This document shows positions 10,916 through 21,438 of a DNA stretch of 64,000 nt, one piece after another. Origin of the DNA: Sipunculus nudus (lineage: Eukaryota; Annelida; Sipuncula; Golfingiida; Sipunculidae); contig CM049311.1 in the NCBI GenBank assembly GCA_026874595.1, positions 50,781,676 to 50,845,675 on the forward strand, in the 5' to 3' direction. Within the stretch, counting starts at the first letter, position 1, and each line of letters starts with the position of its first letter. The translations under genes and the position numbers were made by a program. The notes beneath the pieces are model-generated. The model had not been told where the DNA came from, ran no database searches, and was given only the letters and a program-made list of their open reading frames with translations.

Positions 10916-13900
10916 GTAAGCTTATTTTGATAATTACTAATTTGATATTTCAGATTCTTGAAAAGAAACTTGAAAAGAAACCAATAATTATTACAGTAAT
11001 TATGAGTAAAAGTGAAATTCCAGTAGCAAATCCAGAGAGGTTGATCCACGTGGTCTGGAGCCAGCCCTTTTCAGCTGCTGCAACCTTTTTAAATTGTTTC
11101 AAAGTAAATTCATTTTGATTTTCAGGTCCAGAGATCAAAGTTGAAGGGCACAGGACTGTCATTCTGAAAAATTTCTTTAAAATTATCCTTATAGACAAAT
11201 TCAGCTGAGCATCAAGACCCATTGGTCCCTATAGCTAGTTTCATCAGACTTCATTAATCATCTGAGCAATAGCAATAACCATTTGTCCATCCATTCGTGT
11301 GGCTGCTGGTCCTTTAACAGCTTTAACAGGGCACAAATTGTAACCATTAGACTTCAAACTGTACATCCAAGGAGTTCCCAGGCAAATCTCCTTTTGAACA
11401 TGAAATAAGGTCAGGGTGAACATATTCAGCAAGTCATGGGACAAAAACATAGTTTGAGCAACCAGAACCTCAGATGGGCATTAATTGTACCATTTGACAT
11501 GGAATCATCTAACCTAACATATCCAGGGAGGCAAATGTTATTGGATATATGAAATTATGTTTTGATCACCTATATTCTGCAAGTTACTGGCCAAAAACCT
11601 TAATTTTGAGCACCCAGACAGTAAGATAGTGCACAAATTTAACTAAATGACCTGGAAACTTTTTTCTTGTTGTAAAGAGAGGTTATTGTAAAGTGCCCTT
11701 TGAAACTTGAAATTAAGTGTTTTACAAAACTATGGGAAAAACATGATTTGAGCACCCTGAACATCAGATTGGCTCAATTGTATCAATGGGCACAATTATA
11801 GAATCTTCTAATATCCAGGGAGGTCCTGGGCAGACCTTCTTGGAAACATAAAATTGGGTCATTGAGACCTATATCCTTTGAACTATGTAAAAAAAAACAC
11901 AATTTCAAGTCAGATGGGCACAAATCATAATAGTTGAACCTAGATCCTTCTATAACAGCAATCTACAATTCTGTAATCAACCCTGAATTACATTGTATAG
12001 AGATTATTCATTTAGGGTAAAGTAATACTTTGTGAGTACCATTTCCACTGTCTTAATTATGCTGAGACTGCTTACCAGCTGTCATTTAGATGATTGTCTT
12101 AACTTAATCCTGAACTTAGATATAAATCCTACCATATATGTTCACAGATGATCCTTGAATGGATCCTTGTGTCAATTGTGATATAGAAAATGTTAAATTC
12201 ACTCTTTCTCTTTGTATGAAAAATTATTAATCAAAAGTGTATATTCTTCATTTTAGCTCTTCTCCAGTGTAATTTATATATTTTACATTACATCACATGG
12301 TGGAAATACAGTTTTCTAAACAAATAAACATTCAGAAGGGTTAAAATGATGCTTAATAATGTAACAAATGAAGCAAGTAAAATCCCTGGCACACAGTAAC
12401 TTACTGTCAGTAAGTGTCATCCTTGTTGTGTTGTCTCTTTTTCTCATATGTACTTATACTCATTGTACCACCTATTAACAGATGTATCTCATTTTCACAG
12501 ATGTGAAGGCTGGCCAGGTGAGGTGCGGTGAGCACTCTGACTACGGCTCAATCACTCTTTTGTTTCAAGATGATGTTGGAGGCCTTGAGGTTAGTATAGT
12601 TATGTTGTATGACAGGAACACTCTTTGCATAGTTGCTTGAACACCACACCTTGTACTGCTGAATGGCAGTGACACCCCTGTTTCTGGAGGATGGCAGTGA
12701 CACCCTTGTATGTATCTGTCAGTCCTGAGATGTTGTGTCAAGGGAAACCTTTGCCCATCTTTGACCGAGTCGGGGAAATCATAAATGCCTTTAATATTCT
12801 AATAATTCACCTCAAATTCCAGTTGTTGTTTATAGGATATTTACAACAAAAAAGATCCTCCTTGTACTTGGTGCATGTACATGGTCTTTGGTGTACAAAC
12901 TACAAAGTATGTGCCTCCATCTGGTAAAGTAGTAGGGCTTTGTGTACTACATACATTCTGATATCTAGCGTCAAAGCAAATTACATTTGTAATAAGGTTG
13001 GATGGATATGTTGAACCACTAATTTTGCTCTTTGACTGTATCAATAGCACTTTAAATTTTGACCTTATTATACTTGACATATGTTTGAACAAATCACAGT
13101 TGCCAGGCTTGCCACTACAATCATTGGCAATTAAGCAATCAGCATTTGGTGTTCTTGTTCCGCTCAGAGTTCAATGAAACATCTTGTTAGTTTCATCACA
13201 GGAAAGTGACTCTTCCTTCTGAGATTTTCACTTTTTTGTCCTTACAGGTCAAAAAGTAAAACTAACTTGCAGACTTGTTTTTCAAAGTTAGTCCTAAAAC
13301 CTTTTCAAACAGCAAAACCTGCCAATTTAACTGGTGAAACAAAGACAAACTGCAGTATCTGCCTTGATTTGTTATGTGGTGCTTTTCCAGATGCGGCAGA
13401 ACAAAACCCCTTACATCTCGTGTAAATATTTCAGTAGACCCATGATTCTTTTGATTCGTAACTAAAAAAAAAGTTTGACGAAATTGCAGATATGGCAGTC
13501 GGGCTTGGTACAGTAGATCAGATAAATGCTGTTAAAAGCATACAGACCTAGATGAATGAATAATAGGAAAAGCTAGGTCTCTAATTTGAGAAAGAGTTGC
13601 CTGAAGATCTGATCAATTAATTGCCAACACCAGCCTTAGCAGTAGTGTGAAACTGGAGTAACATGTTTGACACTCAGCTATATATAGCCGAGACTTTACG
13701 AGATTATGCCCTATTAAATATCAGCTTACTTGCTAATGGGCTTCCTGGTAAAATATCTTTGTATTAATTATAAACATTAAAACCACAATAAACCTCTGTG
13801 CCCTGTTATGTTCCAGTATTGCATGTGTACCCTGCCCATTCCTATTGTGCCCCCAAGGACAATAGGATCAGTGTCAGTCATTAAATGTTCCCCCCAATAC

Positions 13901-14045
13901 GCACAAAGCAGAATCTCGTAATCTCATAAAGTCTAGGCTTTTCAAACCACGCTGTTAGCTTCATTCTAACGACATTAACCTGATGATCAGGTAGCATCCC
14001 GTGAAACAGACTGTAGTGAATTTACAGTGTTGTTTTTCTTCAGAG

Positions 14046-14096
<51 letters not shown>

Positions 14097-14870
14097 TATA
14101 TATATTACAGGTTCAGACAACAGAGGGAGTATACCAGGCTGCTCCACCCATTCCGGGGATGATCCTCGTAAACATTGGTGACTTGATGCAGCGATGGACA
14201 TCAGACAAACTGAGATCTACGGTAAGTCTGGTGTTTAATCTTTGAAAAATACAGCAATAACACATTCTCATATGACGGGATTGTAAATTAATTAATTTCT
14301 TTCAGACAGAAGTTAGGAAGTATGTTGGAAAGTTCAAAGGTCAAGAAGTTAGGTTTAATCATATACTCCATATGTGAAATTGAAAGAAATCAGAAGGCAG
14401 AATGACATTCAGATCATCAACACAGAACAAATCAAATAAAAATGGTGATAACATCATGTCTATGTTTATACATAAAATCATGAAAATTGTCTTATCTCAC
14501 ATGTTGAATAAAACAAAAAAAACGCCTTTAACTCTATCCATGTCTGCCCTATAATGTACTTTTTTGTTGACAAGGCTTCCCCACTGGATGCAGACATTTT
14601 TAGTTTACAATGTATAAATTTTCTCCAGCTTTATAAATTGCACCAGAAGATAGTATAGATCATTGCTGTTATGGTAATTTGCTTTATTTACAGAAACACC
14701 GGGTGTTAATTCCTGAGGAGGAGCTCAAGAGGAACACATCACGGATGTCTGTTGTACTCTTTGTTCATCCTACAGAAGACTGTCTTATCTCCTGTATAGA
14801 TGGCTCAGACAAATACCAACCAATCACGTCAGGGGACTATATGAACATGCGCTTCAGGCTTACCTACTGA
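10816..14870 (+). CDS. Gene A: IPNS-like 2-oxoglutarate/Fe(II)-dependent dioxygenase, last four exons
   Basis: Exons 10816-10915, 12501-12589, 14111-14221 and 14694-14870 join in frame (phases 0, 1, 0, 0) with GT-AG introns. They encode the C-terminal half of a double-stranded beta-helix oxygenase of the isopenicillin-N-synthase-like family. Landmarks are TSLRVLHYPPL, then [20 protein letters not shown] with the H-x-D iron ligands (His 12533-12535, Asp 12539-12541), APPIPGMILVNIGDLMQRWT, the distal iron His (14697-14699, KHRVLIPEEE), and R-x-S binding 2-oxoglutarate (SRMS, Arg 14742-14744). All key residues are present, so it looks functional. The substrate is unknown; animal members are poorly characterised and this is unlikely to make penicillin. 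The 5' exons are not in the window, probably to the left, with the LINEs sitting in an intron. Paralog: gene B. Confidence 0.9.
10916..12500 (+). other. Gene A intron with degenerate hairpin-family DNA elements
   Basis: A 1.6-kb intron. It holds the 3' end of one hairpin-family element (11201-11230, TCAGCTGAGC then CCCATTGGTCCC) directly followed by the start of a second, very diverged one (about 11237-12000, with 'AATCATCTGAGCAATAG' and 'GGGCACAAATTGTAACC'). The second resembles the copy at 63292 onward. The splice acceptor is TTTTCACAG at 12492-12500. Confidence 0.6.
12501..12589 (+). CDS. Gene A exon: catalytic H-x-D exon
   Basis: 89 nt. Encodes [18 protein letters not shown] then TLLFQDDVGGLE, the most conserved stretch of the family, with His and Asp ligands of the active-site iron. 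The acceptor is TTTTCACAG and the donor GTTAGT. The gene B counterpart is also 89 nt with identical phases. Confidence 0.95.
12590..14110 (+). other. Gene A intron ending in a (TA)n acceptor region
   Basis: 1.5-kb intron. No recognised protein-coding element or repeat family was seen in 12600-14040 apart from short AT-rich text; small ORFs at 12691-13092 look random. The last ~65 bases are a (TA)n/TTTATA tract running right up to the acceptor ATTACAG (14104-14110). Confidence 0.6.
14046..14104 (+). repeat. (TA)n microsatellite abutting a splice acceptor
   Basis: About 59 bp of TA with two TTTATA interruptions. It takes the place normally held by the polypyrimidine tract and branch point of the intron, six bases from the exon. 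Gene B has a (TA)n at 46252-46287, 32 nt upstream of the equivalent exon. Confidence 0.9.
14111..14221 (+). CDS. Gene A exon: APPIPGMILVNIGDLMQRWT
   Basis: 111 nt, phase 0 at both ends, 37 codons beginning VQTTEGVYQAAPPIPG and ending TSDKLRST. In the family this is the beta-helix strand pair before the distal His. The donor is GTAAGT. The gene B counterpart is also 37 codons. Confidence 0.95.
14222..14693 (+). other. Gene A last intron
   Basis: 472 bp, GTAAGT donor and TTTACAG acceptor. AT-rich, no repeat or coding signal seen. Confidence 0.7.
14694..14870 (+). CDS. Gene A terminal exon: distal His and R-x-S motif
   Basis: 59 codons including TGA at 14868-14870. It starts KHRVLIPEEE (iron-binding His), continues NTSRMSVVLFVHPTED (R-x-S clamps the 2OG carboxylate; FVHP is typical), then DGSDKYQPITSGDYM and ends MRFRLTY, the family's usual C-terminus. 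Confidence 0.95.
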   Translation, partial: KHRVLIPEEELKRNTSRMSVVLFVHPTEDCLISCIDGSDKYQPITSGDYMNMRFRLTY

Positions 14871-15075
14871 ATTGATGACGTGATCTGACATGTTTTGATT
14901 TTGCTAAAAGACCATTCAAGAAATTCGATTTTATACACAAAGTGGTAATGAACATAGCACATTTGGCTTATAGTTCCCATAAATTGAAGATATATAGATG
15001 AACTGGATTTAATAATTAAATCCTGTACAGGAAAAGTTTCTTTTGCCTTGCTTTTTATGTTTATGGATTACTCAC

Positions 15076-15081
15076 AATAAA
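15076..15081 (+). promoter_or_regulatory. Candidate poly(A) signal of gene A
   Basis: AATAAA about 205 nt after the stop codon and 8 nt before a transposon-like CAGGGTTGGGG start at 15089. An ATTAAA lies near 15015. Placement is plausible but untested. Confidence 0.5.
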
Positions 15082-15088
15082 AAAGTGT

Positions 15089-15209
15089 CAGGGTTGGGGC
15101 CAATAACATTGAAAAGCAATAATTACAATTACAATGACTTCCAAAACTCCCAATTACACTTACAATTATAGATTACTTAAATTTTACTTAATATTTAGTA
15201 ATGCTTAAA
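15089..15209 (+). mobile_element. Outer hAT-like element, left part (interrupted)
   Basis: It starts CAGGGTTGGGGCCAATAAC followed by repeated 'AATTACAATTAC' text, a typical hAT-type non-autonomous end. It is cut at 15209 by the inner element and seems to resume at 18725 (GAAATTACAATTACTTTC ...). I could not identify its right terminus. Confidence 0.5.
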
Positions 15210-18200
15210 TAGTGGTGGGCTGATCATCGAGTTTTATCGAAAGTCAGTCGGTTTGCTGCCACTTTCAAGCGCTCGATTACCAAAGGCAACTATCGATTAC
15301 ATCATAATAATGACTGTTTTCTTTCCAGAATGACTTTATGTTATAGGAAAAAATTATTCTTCCATTTTTTACCACATTCCCCGCTTCATATAATGAGTCT
15401 GTGTTCCCAAATAACTTCAGTATGTAACTGAGTATGACACGGTAGATGCGAGGACGGAGGACTTATAAAACTTATTATCTGTGAACTCGCAGGGAGCTGC
15501 AGAATTAGCGAAGAGTTTTCTAACGAAATGTACATTGCAATATATGGGCGGGAAGGCGTTAAAATACTCCATAAATTCTCCAGGACTATGCCAACTTTGT
15601 GAATTCTCTTAGAAATAATCTATTCAACCAATGCCAGGTGCCACTGTTTAGGAAAATATCTTTGTTGGGGCTAATCCGGCCGGTCGAGTATTTGGATTTC
15701 AGCTGGAATTTTTTTTTTTTGACCGGTCTGCAATTTTTAGCTCAGCTGACTACAAGTCATCTGAGCTATAGTCATGGTCCATTGTCCGTCGTCCGTCCGT
15801 CTGTCCGTCCGTCCATCCGTAGATGTGGCACGTTTTTAAACCGTAGGACCTAGGAATCCAAAATTCAGCATAATGTTAGATGTCCCCAAGATCTCCTACC
15901 AAGCCGAAAACAGGGTCTTTGCGACTTCATTCCTTTGAGAAATTAAGGAAAAACCTCAATTTTTTATTAAAAACCTATTTTCACACTTCAGGACTGCCTA
16001 ATATCAAAACCACTCATCTGTTTTTCGTCATATTTCCTATAAATATTCCTCTATATAATTCCTTTGTACATGCCAGAAATTAGGTCTGTATTATATAATT
16101 TAAAAAAGTTATGGGCCCAAACATCATGCATTTTGTAAATAATCAGGAAAGAAATTTTATCACTTAACACAAAACTTGTTAAAGCTAAGCACTTTTTTCC
16201 AGTAATATTACTTTTATTAATCAAAATTAAATTGTATACCCAAAATTAGATCAAAATCTTTTAAATTTTTTAAAATATTAGCAAAAATAAAAAATTGGTA
16301 CCTTCAATTTTGCCCAACTTTGACCATGGCACGTTTTTTTGCTGTAACTGCTGTGGATTTAATTTTCACAGCATGTTTTTGTTAGCATTTCACCTGTTAA
16401 CACCAAAAATTTGAAACCAGTTGATCAAAAACTGTAGATTTTAATCAAGTTTTCAAGCACCATGTAACATATTATTTACATCAAGCTAGTGTTATGCAGT
16501 TTGCAAGAGCTCAGCTCCCCAGCTTCAGCTTGAAGTTCCTTAAATTCGGCATACAGTTAGATGTCTCCAAAATCCCCTACCATGCCAAGAATTTGGTCAC
16601 TAGGACTTAATACCTTTTAGATATTAATGAAAATCTTCATTTTTCCATTAAAAACCCATTGTTACACTTCAAGACTGCCTAATATCAAAACAACTGATCT
16701 GACTTTAATCATAAATAATATACATATTTTTCATTCTCTCTGCACATGCCAGAATGATGTCAATATTGCGTAATTGTTTTAAGTTATGGGCCCAAACATA
16801 ATGCACTTTGTAAAAATCAAGAAATATATTTACTCCCTTAACAAGGGCATTGCTGAAGCTGGAGATTTTTTTGTCAGGGATGTTACATTATAATTAATCA
16901 AGATTCAATTGAATACCCAAAATTAGTTCTGAATTTTTCAAATTTTATAGGTTATTAGTATAAATATAAAATTAGTACCTTAAATTTTGCCCAACTGTGA
17001 CCATGGCACGTTTGTTTCCCATGAGCACTGTTGATCTAATTTTCATATCATGCACACATAAGGATTTCAGCTTTTTAGTTTAGAAAGCTTAAAGAAATTG
17101 GCCAGATATTATAGCTTTTATTAATGTTTTTTATGAGACCCTGTCAGACTTTGGCTCTCTCCAGCCCTTCTTGAGTCACCTGTATGTTGACCTTGTTGAC
17201 CTTTCATCAAATTATGCACGCTTGAGACAAGAATCCAGGCAGCTTATGGCCAGCCACAGTTGATCCAGGTGTCCAACCCAACTCATCTAGTAGTTTTAAC
17301 CAACAACATAACAATAAACAATAAATTAATAAATTTTTATTGTTTTTTAATAACAAATTAAAGAAAAATATAAAAGGAATTTGTTAGTTTATAATAACAG
17401 GAAATTAACTTGCAGTTACTGATGATATAAGAATCTTGTATCGATGGGTAGAATGTCACATATTCCAAATAACACCATGCAGTCACCTATGGCATTTTTC
17501 AGTTCAATTTTAATGATAAAGAAGTAAATCATATTATTCATTACTAATCATTAGGGATTATATGAAGGAAATTAATGATAGACAAAGATGCAGTTGATAA
17601 TATTAATCTAGATTCCTACTGTGTCTAGTGTGTACATTGATGTGAAATTAGTCCAAAATGAATTTTTTACAGTTATTTTTTAATATAAATAAAAGCCATA
17701 AAACCAGGTACTTATGATCATTATTTAAATGTGTGAATTTTGTATATTCTGGATTCTCAACATCATTGTTTGGTGAAAACTGAATAAATACCAGACATGG
17801 TGTGAATACTTTATAATTGTATTTAAATACGAATATGATTATGTACTCCATTATAAAATTTCTTGCATAAAGAATGGGAATTCAGGTAAAAATGAAAGTA
17901 TTTGAATACTCGTGCAAATACTTTCAAAATGTATTCATGAATGCATTCATGAATATATTCTTTAATATTATTTTAATAATCATATCAGTTATATTTCATT
18001 TTAAAAAATCATATGATTCTCTTATTATTTTTAATAAAAATTATATTTGGGACAAATTTTTGTAATTTTTTTAATAAATAGTTAAACTCTTATATTATAC
18101 ATGTATGTTCTGCTTATAAGTTATATATGGCCAAGTCAAAATTTGTGTGACAGTAGTACTCCATTTGTTAATAAAATAAATGAAATCAATCCTCTTCCCT

Positions 18201-18724
18201 GTCTCCAAAGGTACTATCAAAATCATACATAAGCTAAACAACAACTCATAATACAGCTTATATTTATTACCACACAAAACCAGCATGTGCCTCATTTCTA
18301 AATAATATTTTTTATCATATATAACAGCTGAGCGTCGTGACCCATAGGTCCCTTGTTTTTGGTATGATCTGCCCCAAGCGCACCTGGGCCCGTAAAATCT
18401 GCCTTCATGTGCTAGGAAAACAGTCCCTTTAAAGGCCTACCATTCTTAGATGCTCTTAAATTCCATTATGAAAGATATTTCTCGACGTTGTCGATCGTTA
18501 AATTTGATCCTTAAAATTAGTCCGTGTCTTTATATATGGAAGGATCGTTTCACTCGTGCACGAGAGGATAATACCTGCCGGAGAAACGTAGGTACAGTTT
18601 CACAGATAACCGCATATTTCTTTGATAATTGCATATATTTGTCTGAACCGATTAATAATCGGTCATCAGTCGGTTTGCTCAAACTGATGATCGATTATGA
18701 AAAAGGAACCGACTCCCACCACTA
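15210..18724 (+). mobile_element. Inner hAT-like element with TAGTGGTGGG ends and 8-bp target duplication
   Basis: Left end TAGTGGTGGGCTGATCATCG, right end ...GACTCCCACCACTA, giving a 10-bp terminal inverted repeat. Both ends carry subterminal GATCATCGA/TGATGATCGA-type text. Flanks TGCTTAAA (15202-15209) and TGCTGAAA (18725-18732) are an 8-bp duplication with one mismatch, the hAT hallmark. No transposase is visible. Most of the 3.5 kb is a hairpin-family element (15739-18355) nested inside, so the unoccupied hAT element was about 0.9 kb. It lies directly 3' of gene A. Confidence 0.75.
15739..18355 (+). mobile_element. Hairpin-family DNA element, longest copy
   Basis: It starts AGCTCAGCTGACTACAAGTC with a GTCCGTC run (15785-15814) and ends CAGCTGAGCGTCGTGACCC then ATAGGTCCCTTG. 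It matches the copy at 6156 from its start through at least 'GCCCAACTTTGACCATGGCA' (16311-16330), including a 67-codon chance ORF (15880-16083 here, 6289-6492 there). Three successive internal blocks (about 15840, 16550 and after) repeat the same theme of 'GGCCCAAACAT.ATGCA' and 'CCAAAATTAGAT', so it is itself built of ~500-700 bp diverged repeats. Confidence 0.75.
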
Positions 18725-18732
18725 TGCTGAAA

Positions 18733-19190
18733 TTACAATTACTTTCAAAAAGTTATTAATTACCTTCAGTTACCTTATAAAAAATACAATGTACAGAGGC
18801 GTGGTTTATGTAAAGTATCATTCATGGTAGAAAGGCCAACTGTTTAAGTTTATAAAAGAAAAAACTGCAAACAAAACATAAAAAGTCTTGTGTCATATAT
18901 TAAAGTGCAAATAGCTATACTAATGATAATTTATCGATGCATTATGTTCAAATTTACACTTTTCTCTTATGGAAAGGCAAAACAGGCTGTCATCATCATA
19001 TATAAACATTGTATTGTTTATAGTGTTAGGCATTCAAGCATTTGCTGAATTAGTGTTTTGACATAAAATAGAAATATCTGAAAGCTCATATGGGTAAACT
19101 GTAATTTAAACATATTATCTTGAAGTCATTGGTGCAAAAAAAAATTCCGTCTAATATTCTTTTATCAAATATAATGCTTTAACAGACAAA
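18733..19190. other. hAT remnant then unassigned AT-rich sequence
   Basis: 18725-18850 looks like the right-hand remainder of the outer hAT element. 18850-19190 shows no repeat or coding signal that I recognise. Confidence 0.4.
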
Positions 19191-19214
19191 ATGTCTTGCT
19201 TCTTGGTACCACAG

Positions 19215-20800
19215 GCATGTGCCAACTAGTGGAAAAACACGAGGTCAGTAATAAACTGGTTCAGTTCCATACAAGACAAATCAATACATTCATGGTTTTT
19301 CGACATAGTAGATTTCTACCCATCAATATCCCACCACTTGCTGGCAACGGCGTTAAAGTGGGCGGGAACCTACACCAATATCTCTGATCTTGACCTTCAA
19401 GTTATCACTGATGCACTCTCGTAATTCCCTCCTATTTGATAACGGCACCCCCTGCCAAAAAAAAAAAACAAAAAAAAAAAAACGAAAAACGGACAAAGCA
19501 CGTTCGATGTAACCATGGGGAGCTACGACGGGGCCGAAGTGTGTGACTTGGTAGGCTTATACGCCCTGAACATCACAGGAAAAAGAGTCCCCCCCCCCCC
19601 CCCCCCCCCAATATGAACATCGGCCTGTACAGAGACGATGGGCTTGCGGCCCTGAAATCAGTATCAGGCCCAGAAGCGGACAAAATTAGAAAAAAACTCA
19701 CAGGAATATTCAACACTATGAGCTTAAAAATCAAAGCAGAAACAAACATGGCATCTGTTAACTACTTAGATGTCTCACTGGACCTCCAGACTGGAAAATT
19801 CAGCCCCAACAGGAAACCAAATAACCCTCCCATGTTTATAAACACAAAATCAGACCATCCCCCTGCCATCATTCGAAACATCCCTGCAACCGTTAACAAA
19901 CGCCTGTCCGAACTTCCCCAAGACGAGAACATCTTCAAACATGCATCAAAAGAATACGAGCAAGCACTCAAAAATAGAGGATATAAGGCAAAGCTCAGTT
20001 ACACCGCCCCGGAGGAAAGAACCAAAATAAAAAAAATACCGCAAAAATCGACCCAGAAACACCATTTTGTTTAACCCACCATTCAGTGCGATCGTCAAGA
20101 CAAACGTAGGCAAAATACTTATGAAACTAAACAACTGTCGCAAAACATTTTCCAAAAAATCACATATTCCACAAAATATTCAATAAAAACAACCTGAAAA
20201 TCAGTTACGGTTGCATGAAAATGTAAAATCAATAATCCGAAACACAAGGATACTATCCGAAAGACAACAAAGAGAACCCACGCCGGCGTCAGTTAGCATG
20301 ACGACTATGTTATCCGAATCATCATCTGGATCTTAAAGATTTGAAAGAAAAATACTGCATTTCTGACAGTGCCATATTGGGGTAATGAACTATGCAATTG
20401 CCGTGACAAATCTGATTGCCCTCTCAAAGGGAAATGCCTAGCTTCTTCCAATGTGTACCAAGCAGACGTGCATAGCAACGGTGCAGCTAAGCCGTACAAT
20501 GGCATGACCGGGCGCCCTTTAAACAAAGGTTCTACAACCACAAGTCATTTAAGCACAGAACTCGCACAAACGAAACAGAAAGAGTAGTCAGTGAAAGACA
20601 AGCAACAACATTTCACCACCACCTGGTCTATAATCCAGCAATCCAACACAGCTATGACCTCTTCAAACCGAGAAACTGGCAATCCTAAGTTCAAGACAAA
20701 AGAACTTGCTGAACAAACGCTCCGAAATTGTATCAACTTGTCGCCATGGATCAAGGGCACCCAACCGTGCGAAAAAGAAACTATAAAACCGACATCGTAG
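19215..20800 (+). pseudogene. Penelope-like retroelement: RT and GIY-YIG endonuclease, decayed
   Basis: Pieces in shifting frames make a Penelope-type polyprotein in the right order. These are an FDIVDFYPSISHHLL-like RT motif (19290-19340), 'LLFDNGTPC', [20 protein letters not shown] (19507-19568), NIGLYRDDGLAAL (19613-19655, catalytic RT Asp pair), ETNMASVNYLDVSLDL, FSPNRKPNNPPMFINTKSDHPP, then the linker CNCRDKSDCPLKGKC (20396-20440) and a GIY-YIG-like stretch NVYQADV ... KPYNGMTGRPLNKG (20446-20530). The best frame is 19613-20074 (153 codons). An A-rich insertion (19458-19482) and a 21-nt poly-C (19589-19609) break the RT, and there are several more frameshifts. Such elements use target-primed reverse transcription. 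Identification is from remembered family motifs. Confidence 0.75.
20281..20391 (+). repeat. 111-bp direct repeat, copy 1 (inside the Penelope-like element)
   Basis: Matches 21328-21438 with three mismatches. It lies immediately upstream of the CNCR linker of the GIY-YIG domain. Confidence 0.9.
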
Positions 20801-20807
20801 AAGTTGA

Positions 20808-20870
20808 ATGTCTGTCATCTGATTAGCCGATGAGGCGAAACCGGCGGTAGGGACTCAGATCTTTTATATA
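20808..20870 (+). ncRNA. Hammerhead-ribozyme-like motif of the Penelope-like element
   Basis: CTGATTA (20819-20825), a 3-bp stem II GCC/GGC closing a GATGA loop (20826-20836), GAAA (20837-20840), a 2-bp stem III CC/GG (20841-20847) and a GTA cleavage triplet (20847-20849). This order is the type I hammerhead layout with a minimal stem III, and Penelope-like elements are known to carry such ribozymes. The core has T where the catalytic G8 is expected (CTGATTA not CTGATGA), and stem I is only partly paired, so it is probably dead or a chance look-alike. Confidence 0.35.
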
Positions 20871-20942
20871 CTATGCTCTGTTACTTAACATAGGACGCTG
20901 TGTGGCCGCGGAGGAAAGACTGCATTCTCGCAGATCATTTCT

Positions 20943-20968
20943 ACACACACACTCACACACACACACAC

Positions 20969-21030
<62 letters not shown>
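20943..21030 (+). repeat. (CA)n then (TA)n compound microsatellite
   Basis: CA repeats at about 20943-20969 pass into TA repeats with one ACA break, ending at 21030. Confidence 0.9.
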
Positions 21031-21033
<3 letters not shown>

Positions 21034-21327
21034 AGGAGGTAACCGCACCATTTTTGAGCTCTGTTATCTATTTCTTAACATGAGTGTGAACATATGCATA
21101 GTTCCATTTCGGTTAGGTCTACATGATAGGACGGTAGCACTCGCTTCCTATCATCTTATTTTTTTTAATTCCTGGTTTCACCAGGCCCGGTGTCTACCGC
21201 ACCCGTGGATTCTTGGGTATATGTTCAATATGTTTATATAATACAATTTCCTTATGTACAAACCAAAACTTATATACTACACATGTTCAAGTGCAAGTTT
21301 TCTGTGTAGTAGAAAATATTTTACCTT

Positions 21328-21438
21328 CGCCGGCGTCAGTTAGCATCACGACCATGTTATCCGAATCATCATCTGGATCTTAAAGATTTGAAAGAAAAAT
21401 GCTGCATTTCTGACAGTGCCATATTGGGGTAATGAACT
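21328..21438 (+). repeat. 111-bp direct repeat, copy 2
   Basis: About 97% identical to 20281-20391, 1047 bp downstream. Similarity stops sharply at GTAATGAACT on the right and at CGCCGGCG on the left. It may be a pseudo-LTR-like remnant of a partly tandem Penelope-like insertion. Confidence 0.9.

Noticed and set aside
18625-18650. Minus-strand GGTTCAGACAAATAT resembling a GSDKY codon run of the missing gene B exon
   Set aside because: The upstream codon does not give Asp, the flanking frame lacks FVHP and R-x-S, and the site lies in the right subterminal region of the inner hAT-like element.
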